Positions 6,645 through 11,489 of a stretch of DNA of 11,489 nt are shown in pieces (position 1 is the stretch's first letter; each line of letters begins with the position of its first letter). The stretch spans positions 1 to 11,489 of the forward strand of contig JAEWIG010000198.1 in the NCBI GenBank assembly GCA_023387295.1, given 5' to 3'. This DNA is from Bacillota bacterium (GTDB lineage Bacteria > Bacillota > Bacilli > Bacillales > Cytobacillaceae). Position numbers and translations under genes: made by a program. The notes below the pieces were generated by a model, which saw only the letters and a program-made list of their open reading frames with translations, was not told the DNA's origin and ran no database searches.

Positions 6645-6690
6645 AGGAGGGACCTAGGCACTTATCGGACAGTCCCTTCTATTTTTTTTT
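6645..6690 (+). terminator. Terminator after the ABC importer operon
   Basis: AGGAGGGAC (6645-6653) pairs with GTCCCTTCT (6672-6680), nine pairs including one G-U. The loop is 18 nt, and after a single A a run of nine T follows (6682-6690). It serves only the plus strand, since the other side has no T-run. The T-run lies inside the 3' end of the convergent membrane protein gene. Confidence 0.75.
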
Positions 6691-7164
6691 AATAAAGAGA
6701 AAATAAGCACCAATGACAATCAAAATCCCTGGCCAATACTTCCAAAAAGATGAAACACCATTTTCAAGTAAACCTAGCCATCTATTAATCTGATCGTAAA
6801 ATAATAATAAAATAGCGACGATTAAAAATAGCAAACCTTGAAATAAGCCTGATCTTGTCTTTTGATGCTGGAGTATAAAGCCGAGTGCAATAATTAATAT
6901 AAAAATACCAATATGATCCGGCCAAATTTCTAATCGGTTAACAACATGAAAATGTAAACCAAATCCTGTAAGAATGACGCCTGGAAGGATGGCATGATGC
7001 TCTTTTGTACCATAGCCTTGTAAAAGAAAAGCGACGCCGATAATAATCAGTAATGTAGGCCAGATGAAAAATGGCTGTAACCATGTGATATTTGATTGCT
7101 GTAAAAAGAAATAGGCACCAAAGCCAATAAGAATAAAGCCAGGTAAGATTCTTTGATTCCTCAT
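6679..7164 (-). CDS. LiaI/LiaF-TM-like (DUF5668-type) membrane protein
   Basis: This 161-residue, very hydrophobic protein has about six membrane segments. Three similar modules are visible, each a pair of helices: ILPGFILIGFG (6-16) with WPTLLIIIG (35-43), ILPGVILTGFG (59-69) with WPDHIGIFIL (81-90), and LFQGLLFLIVA (107-117) with WPGILIVIG (144-152). The PG-x-IL-x-G-x-G plus W-P-x-x-I-x-x-G pattern is that of the LiaI-LiaF transmembrane family, some of whose members take part in cell-envelope stress sensing; the role of this one is unknown. The frame extends 20 codons further upstream, but those residues are polar and outside the pattern. I therefore start at MRNQRILPG (ATG at 7162-7164), with a modest GCGGTG site upstream. 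It is convergent with the ABC operon and divergent from hemA. Its last three Lys codons are the complement of the ABC terminator T-run. Confidence 0.75.
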   Translation of the reverse strand: MRNQRILPGFILIGFGAYFFLQQSNITWLQPFFIWPTLLIIIGVAFLLQGYGTKEHHAILPGVILTGFGLHFHVVNRLEIWPDHIGIFILIIALGFILQHQKTRSGLFQGLLFLIVAILLLFYDQINRWLGLLENGVSSFWKYWPGILIVIGAYFLFIKKK

Positions 7165-7381
7165 TATTACACCGCTTCCGATAAGGTTTGCTTGAATCAT
7201 GTCATATTTTTTGTTACTGTACATAAAGGGACATTTTGTCGAATGATTGAGAAAAGTAGATTCATTTTATCTATTGGTGTTTCTATTATCCTGCTTCAAT
7301 CTATTAAAGCAGAATCAACCATAGTTTACCATTTAATTCATGATCTGTTCACATTTTCGTCTCAAATAAAATGTATTGAAG

Positions 7382-7390
7382 TGCTACAAT
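7382..7390 (+). promoter_or_regulatory. Possible extended -10 promoter of hemA operon
   Basis: TGCTACAAT reads as an extended -10 (TGnTATAAT with one mismatch), about 45 nt before the hemA start. The -35 position is poor. An overlapping alternative is TTGAAG (7376-7381) with CATATT (7399-7404) at 17 nt. B. subtilis hemA is repressed by PerR; I saw no clear TTATAAT-N-ATTATAA box here. Confidence 0.4.
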
Positions 7391-7435
7391 TAGTTTAGCA
7401 TATTGTGCAATTTAGTTGGGGGTGTCAATTTAAAA

Positions 7436-8782
7436 ATGCATATTTTGGTTGTTGGCCTTAATTATAAAACAGCCCCTGTCGAAATTCGTGAGCGATTAAC
7501 GTTTAATCCTTCTCAATTGCCCGAAGCGATGAAGGCGTTAAAAGCAAAAAAAAGCATCTTAGAGAACGTTATTATTTCAACATGTAATCGAACAGAAATT
7601 TATGCTGTTGTGGACCAAATTCATACTGGCCGATATTATATTAAAGAGTTTTTATCAGAGTGGTTTAATATAGAAAAGGAAGAATTCTCCCCTTTTCTGT
7701 TTATCTATGAACAAGATGGTGCAATTGACCACTTATTCAATGTTGCTTGTGGATTGAACTCAATGATTCTTGGTGAAACGCAAATTTTAGGACAAGTGCG
7801 TTCTAGCTTTTTGCAGTCACAGGAAGAAAATACAAGTGGAACGATTTTTAACCAATTATTTAAAAATGCCATTACGCTTGCGAAACGCGCTCATTCCGAA
7901 ACAGAAATTGGAGCAAATGCCGTTTCTGTAAGTTATGCAGCTGTTGAATTAGCAAAGAAAATCTTTGGTTCATTAGAAAACAAACATATTTTAATCCTTG
8001 GTGCAGGGAAAATGGGTGAGCTTGCCATCCAAAACCTTCATGCCAATGGAGCGAGCAAGGTTACAGTGATTAATCGGACCTTTGAAAAGGCTCAAGATTT
8101 AGCAGGTCGCTATGAGGGAAATGCTAAAACTTTAAAAGAGCTTCAGTGTGCCTTAATTGAAGCGGATATCCTTATTAGCTCAACAGGAGCAAAGGAATTT
8201 GTCGTCACAAAAGAAATGATGGTTTTCGTTCAAAAGTTGCGTAAGGGAAAGCCATTGTTTATGGTAGACATTGCGGTACCAAGAGACTTGGATCCTAAGC
8301 TTGCTGAATTAGATAGCGTTTTCTTATATGACATCGATGACCTTGAAGGAATTGTAGAGGCTAATCTACAGGAGCGTAAAAAGGCAGCAAGTATAATTCA
8401 GCTGATGATTGAGAAGGAAATTGTTGAGTTTAAACAGTGGGTGAATATGCTTGGCGTTGTGCCAGTTATTTCTGCATTACGAGAAAAGGCACTAGCTATT
8501 CAGGCTGAAACAATGATTAGTATTGAAAGAAAAATGCCTAATTTGAGTGAAAGAGATAAAAAGGTCTTGAACAAGCATACGAAGAGCATTATTAATCAAT
8601 TATTGAAGGATCCCATTTTACAAGCTAAAGAATTGGCTGGAAGTAAGGATGCTGATAAGTCTTTAGAATTATTTGTGAAAATCTTTAATATTGAAGAACA
8701 AATTCTCGAGCGGCAGGAAGTGACATCAGTAGACCGTCAAAACTCTTACGCTTATTCGCTACAGGCTTCCTTTCAATCATAA
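7436..8782 (+). CDS. hemA: Glutamyl-tRNA reductase HemA
   Basis: HemA reduces glutamyl-tRNA(Glu) with NADPH to glutamate-1-semialdehyde, the first committed step of C5-pathway tetrapyrrole synthesis. The 448 residues match Bacillus HemA throughout: N-terminal MHILVVGLNYKTAPVEIRER, catalytic Cys50 in STCNRTEIY, GLNSMILGETQILGQV (106-121), Rossmann GAGKMGE (189-195), VDIAVPRDLDP, and the C-terminal dimerisation helices with LNKHTKSIINQ. An in-frame ATG at 7403 would add 11 residues, but homology begins at the ATG at 7436 and a GGGGGTG site (7418-7424) lies between the two, so 7436 is preferred. hemX follows after 14 nt. This is the first gene of the hem operon. Confidence 0.97.
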   Translation: MHILVVGLNYKTAPVEIRERLTFNPSQLPEAMKALKAKKSILENVIISTCNRTEIYAVVDQIHTGRYYIKEFLSEWFNIEKEEFSPFLFIYEQDGAIDHLFNVACGLNSMILGETQILGQVRSSFLQSQEENTSGTIFNQLFKNAITLAKRAHSETEIGANAVSVSYAAVELAKKIFGSLENKHILILGAGKMGELAIQNLHANGASKVTVINRTFEKAQDLAGRYEGNAKTLKELQCALIEADILISSTGAKEFVVTKEMMVFVQKLRKGKPLFMVDIAVPRDLDPKLAELDSVFLYDIDDLEGIVEANLQERKKAASIIQLMIEKEIVEFKQWVNMLGVVPVISALREKALAIQAETMISIERKMPNLSERDKKVLNKHTKSIINQLLKDPILQAKELAGSKDADKSLELFVKIFNIEEQILERQEVTSVDRQNSYAYSLQASFQS

Positions 8783-8796
8783 AAGGAGTACTGTTT

Positions 8797-9630
8797 ATGT
8801 TTGATTTATATATGGCGAGGCTGCATGAAGTAATCGTTGTTCTGTACGCCTTCAGCATTTTGTTATATTTTGTAGATTTTTTAACTTCTAACCGGAAGGC
8901 AAACCGGCTCGCCTTCTGGTTACTTGCATTTGTATGGGTATTGCAAACTGGTTTTTTATTAATATTCATGCTGAAAACCGGGAGATTTCCTGTCCTTACT
9001 ATTTTTGAGGGACTTTATTTTTATGCTTGGGTACTTATGACGTTTTCTTTAGTCGTAAACAGGTTACTCAAAATGGATTTTATTATTTTTTTCACAAATG
9101 TATTAGGATTTATCATTATGGCCATCCATACGTTTGCACCAGTGCAATTTAACTCCCATGTAATGGTCGAGCAGCTCATATCTGAGCTTGTGCTTATTCA
9201 TATTACAGTAGGAATTTTATCCTATGGAGCATTCACTCTTTCATTTGTGTTTTCGTTGCTTTACTTACTTCAATATGATCTTCTAAAAAAGAAGAAGTGG
9301 GGGCAAACATTAATACGACTTGCTGACTTGTCGAGTCTAGAGAAAATGTCATTTGTATTAAATGTAATTGGCGTACCAATGCTGATGATCAGTTTAATTC
9401 TAGGAACGCAAAAGGCCTATTTAACTGTTCCAGAGATGATTTGGTATGATTCCAAGGTAATTGGATCTTTTATTGTTTTGGCGATTTACAGCATTTATTT
9501 ATATTTAAAAGTTAGTAAAGGGATTACAGGTAAGAATCTTGCTCTATGGAATATTGCTTCATTTCTAATTGTTTTAATAAATTTCTTCCTATTTGGGAAG
9601 CTATCCAATTTTCATTTTTGGTATTCATAA
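8797..9630 (+). CDS. hemX: HemX, membrane protein of the CcsA/cytochrome c assembly family, regulator of HemA level
   Basis: HemX is an integral membrane protein of 277 residues with about eight hydrophobic segments (near 11-29, 38-58, 69-88, 95-113, 130-159, 185-203, 221-238 and 250-268). It belongs to the cytochrome c assembly (CcsA/CcmC-like) superfamily. His135 in VLIHITVGILSYGAF is in the conserved helix, but the tryptophan-rich WWD heme-handling motif is not visible. In B. subtilis HemX lowers the cellular amount of HemA; this is taken from the family, not read from the sequence. AAGGAG lies about 9 nt before the ATG. It is in an operon with hemA upstream. A 168-nt gap carrying a structured repeat separates it from hemC, much longer than the other gaps in this operon. 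Confidence 0.94.
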   Translation: MFDLYMARLHEVIVVLYAFSILLYFVDFLTSNRKANRLAFWLLAFVWVLQTGFLLIFMLKTGRFPVLTIFEGLYFYAWVLMTFSLVVNRLLKMDFIIFFTNVLGFIIMAIHTFAPVQFNSHVMVEQLISELVLIHITVGILSYGAFTLSFVFSLLYLLQYDLLKKKKWGQTLIRLADLSSLEKMSFVLNVIGVPMLMISLILGTQKAYLTVPEMIWYDSKVIGSFIVLAIYSIYLYLKVSKGITGKNLALWNIASFLIVLINFFLFGKLSNFHFWYS

Positions 9631-9659
9631 GTTAGTATTCATTTTTCTAGTTAGAGAAT

Positions 9660-9784
9660 TTTCTAGCTTCAGGCGCCATCGGCTCGAGGTCATAAGCCAA
9701 TCCGTCAAGAAGGTTAAAGAACAACCTTCTTGACGGCTCGTCTTATGCTTGTCGCCGATAAGCGAGGCGCCTTACGCTTTTACT
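9660..9784. repeat. Structured inverted-repeat element, unit 3, between hemX and hemC
   Basis: This is the most regular copy. Outermost arms AGGCGCC (9671-9677) and GGCGCCT (9766-9772) pair, as do outer arms ATCGGC (9678-9683) with GCCGAT (9754-9759). The middle stem is CATAAG with CTTATG. A perfect 14-bp apical stem, CCGTCAAGAAGGTT with AACCTTCTTGACGG, closes the loop AAAGAAC. The conserved unpaired segments TCGAGGT, CCAAT, CTCGT and CTTGTC are the same as in units 1 and 2 near lonA. It would be transcribed within the hem mRNA. It ends a few bases before the hemC ribosome binding site and lacks a T-run, so it is not a standard terminator. Confidence 0.88.
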
Positions 9785-9798
9785 ATTAGGAGGCTGTC

Positions 9799-10734
9799 AT
9801 GAGAAAAATTATTGTTGGTTCACGTAGAAGTAAGCTTGCTTTAACACAAACGAATTGGGTTATTAATCAATTAAAAGCTATTGATCCAAGTTATGAATTT
9901 GAAGTAAAAGAAATCGTTACAAAGGGTGATCGAATTTTAGATGTTACCCTTTCAAAAGTTGGTGGAAAAGGCTTATTCGTTAAGGAAATTGAACAAGCAA
10001 TGCTCGATAAAGAAATTGATATGGCAGTACATAGTATGAAAGATATGCCAGCTGTCTTACCAGAAGGGTTAGTAATCGGCTGTATCCCGGGAAGAGAGGA
10101 TCATCGTGATGTGATAATTTCGAAAGGGCATATCCGATTCGATGATCTGAAGCCTGGTGCAATCGTCGGAACCTCAAGCTTACGGAGATCAGCGCAGTTA
10201 TTGGCAAGACGTCCTGATATTGAAATTAAATGGATTAGAGGAAATATTGATACACGTCTAGATAAATTAGAAAATGAAGAATATGATGCGATACTTTTAG
10301 CGGCTGCAGGCTTAAAACGATTAGGCTGGGCAGATGATGTTGTTACAGAGCATTTAGATCCAGAAATTTGTTTACCAGCAATTGGTCAAGGTGCCCTTTC
10401 TATTGAGTGTCGAGGCGATGACGAGGAACTACTCACGTTGTTAAATAAATTCTCATGTCAAAAAACAGATTTAGCTGTAAGAGCTGAACGATCATTCCTT
10501 CATAAGATGGAAGGCGGCTGCCAAGTGCCGATAGCAGGCTATGCTGAAATTAATGAAAACGATGAAATTCTATTAACGACCCTTGTCGGTTCTCCTGATG
10601 GGAAAATTATTTATAAGGAACAAACGAAGGGCACAAATCCTGAAGAAGTCGGAATCGAAGCAGCCAATATCTTAATTAAGCAAGGAGCAAAAGAATTAAT
10701 CGAAAAGGTGAAAGAGGAGTTGGAGGCGGAATGA
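9799..10734 (+). CDS. hemC: Hydroxymethylbilane synthase (porphobilinogen deaminase) HemC
   Basis: HemC joins four porphobilinogen molecules into hydroxymethylbilane in the cytosol. The 311 residues are full length. Visible are RKIIVGSRRSKLALTQT at the N terminus, KGLFVKEIEQAML, the catalytic Asp82 in HSMKDMP, the Arg-rich TSSLRRSAQL (125-134), IRGNIDTRLDKL, and Cys241 in MEGGCQVPIAGYA, which carries the dipyrromethane cofactor. The ATG is preceded by AGGAGG (9788-9793) 5 nt away. The stop overlaps the hemD start (ATGA), so those two are translationally coupled. The unusual feature is the structured repeat immediately upstream. Confidence 0.97.
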   Translation: MRKIIVGSRRSKLALTQTNWVINQLKAIDPSYEFEVKEIVTKGDRILDVTLSKVGGKGLFVKEIEQAMLDKEIDMAVHSMKDMPAVLPEGLVIGCIPGREDHRDVIISKGHIRFDDLKPGAIVGTSSLRRSAQLLARRPDIEIKWIRGNIDTRLDKLENEEYDAILLAAAGLKRLGWADDVVTEHLDPEICLPAIGQGALSIECRGDDEELLTLLNKFSCQKTDLAVRAERSFLHKMEGGCQVPIAGYAEINENDEILLTTLVGSPDGKIIYKEQTKGTNPEEVGIEAANILIKQGAKELIEKVKEELEAE

Positions 10735-11489
10735 CCTCCCCTGCTCTCCCTTTAAGTGGAAAAACCGTTCTTGTTCCAAGAGGGAAAGGACAAGCTAAAT
10801 CGTTTTCTGATTTAATCGAAAGCTATGGAGGCAATCCAGTTGAAATTCCCTTGATTGCTTTCAAACCTGTTGAATCTACAGATGAAATACAAATGCTTAT
10901 TAAGCGGTTACATACTTACGACTGGCTCATTTTGACAAGTAATGTCGCAGTTGAAACTTTTTTTTCTTTTATTAAACTTACAGAGGAAACAAGATTACCT
11001 AAAATTGCAGTTATCGGTAAAAAAACGGAAAGCTGTATTAAGAAATTAGGATTAGAAGTTGCTTTTACACCTAAGGAATATGTGGCAGAAGGGTTTGTAG
11101 AAGAATTTTTGCCATATATTGAACCTGGAATGAAAGTGTTGATTCCTAAAGGGAATTTGGCTAGGGATTATATTTGTACTTCATTATCAGCAAATGGGGC
11201 AATAGTTGATGAGGTTGTCATTTATCAAACTTTTTTTCCGGAAGAAAGTAAACAACTCTTAAAGGAAATGCTAGCAAACAAAAGCATAAATATCCTTACA
11301 TTCACAAGCCCTTCAACGGTTGACCATTTTATGGATGTGGTAAAAGAATACAACCTTCATCATTCACTGGAAGATTGTGTTATTGGCTGCATTGGACCTA
11401 TCACAGTTGAAAGAGCCAAGTATTATGAGCTTAAAGTACATAGCGCACCTGAAGTTTACACTGTTCATCATATGTTAAAAAGCATAATT
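10731..11489 (+). CDS. hemD: Uroporphyrinogen-III synthase HemD, C-terminus cut by window edge
   Basis: HemD cyclises hydroxymethylbilane with inversion of ring D to uroporphyrinogen III. The frame stays open for 253 codons to the last base, and the family length of about 260 suggests that only a few residues are missing. Recognisable features are LSGKTVLVPRGKGQAKSF at the start, DWLILTSNVAVETFF (64-78), PKIAVIGKKT, the TFTSPSTV motif typical of the second lobe, and VIGCIGPITVERAK near the end. The ATG overlaps the hemC stop (ATGA), with GGAGG (10722-10726) 4 nt upstream. Sequence conservation in this family is low, so the call rests on motifs together with the position after hemC. Confidence 0.93.
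   Translation, partial: MTSPALPLSGKTVLVPRGKGQAKSFSDLIESYGGNPVEIPLIAFKPVESTDEIQMLIKRLHTYDWLILTSNVAVETFFSFIKLTEETRLPKIAVIGKKTESCIKKLGLEVAFTPKEYVAEGFVEEFLPYIEPGMKVLIPKGNLARDYICTSLSANGAIVDEVVIYQTFFPEESKQLLKEMLANKSINILTFTSPSTVDHFMDVVKEYNLHHSLEDCVIGCIGPITVERAKYYELKVHSAPEVYTVHHMLKSII

Noticed and set aside
7153..7398. 81-codon open frame upstream of hemA
   Set aside because: No ribosome binding site, overlaps the start of the minus-strand membrane protein gene, and lies in the hemA leader; the residues resemble no family I recognise.
7225..7435. PerR operator in the hemA leader
   Set aside because: PerR control is known for B. subtilis hemA, but no sequence close to TTATAAT-N-ATTATAA is visible here.
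9660..9784. Intrinsic terminator ending hemAX
   Set aside because: The hairpin is long with internal loops and the following TTACGCTTTTACT has no proper T-run; it matches the dispersed repeat instead.

Overview
The window looks like the chromosome of a low-GC Gram-positive of the family Bacillaceae. Ffh, YlxM, LonA, YsxC, HemA, HemX, HemC and HemD all read as close relatives of the Bacillus subtilis proteins. Ribosome binding sites are strong (AGGAGG, GGGGG), two genes start with TTG, and the blocks lonA-ysxC and hemA-hemX-hemC-hemD match known Bacillus order. I cannot name the species.

Layout. On the minus strand at the left edge are the 5' part of ffh and the complete ylxM (signal recognition particle module). 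A gene-free stretch of about 380 bases follows. It holds two tandem copies of a structured inverted-repeat element, a fragment of a third, and the lonA promoter. On the plus strand come lonA and ysxC, translationally coupled and closed by a strong terminator. After about 300 bases without a gene comes a complete polar amino acid ABC importer: lipoprotein, permease and ATPase, with an internal terminator-like hairpin after the lipoprotein gene. A small minus-strand membrane protein gene of the LiaI/LiaF-TM type converges on it. Finally hemA-hemX-hemC-hemD runs off the right edge, with another copy of the structured repeat between hemX and hemC.

How the genes work together. HemA makes glutamate-1-semialdehyde from glutamyl-tRNA, HemX is the membrane protein that tunes HemA level, and HemC and HemD carry porphobilinogen to uroporphyrinogen III, the common tetrapyrrole precursor. 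LonA (proteolysis) and YsxC (50S ribosome assembly) form a separate housekeeping pair. The importer is self-contained and sits between ysxC and hemA, which are neighbours in B. subtilis.

Most notable. I see no new multi-gene system. The strongest signal is the roughly 124-nt repeat element (units at 675-797, 798-924 and 9660-9784). Its arms change in a compensatory way between copies, so pairing appears to be conserved. The second signal is the head-to-head junction of ylxM-ffh with lonA, exactly at this repeat array. In B. subtilis these loci are far apart, so the junction is either a repeat-mediated rearrangement or an assembly mis-join.
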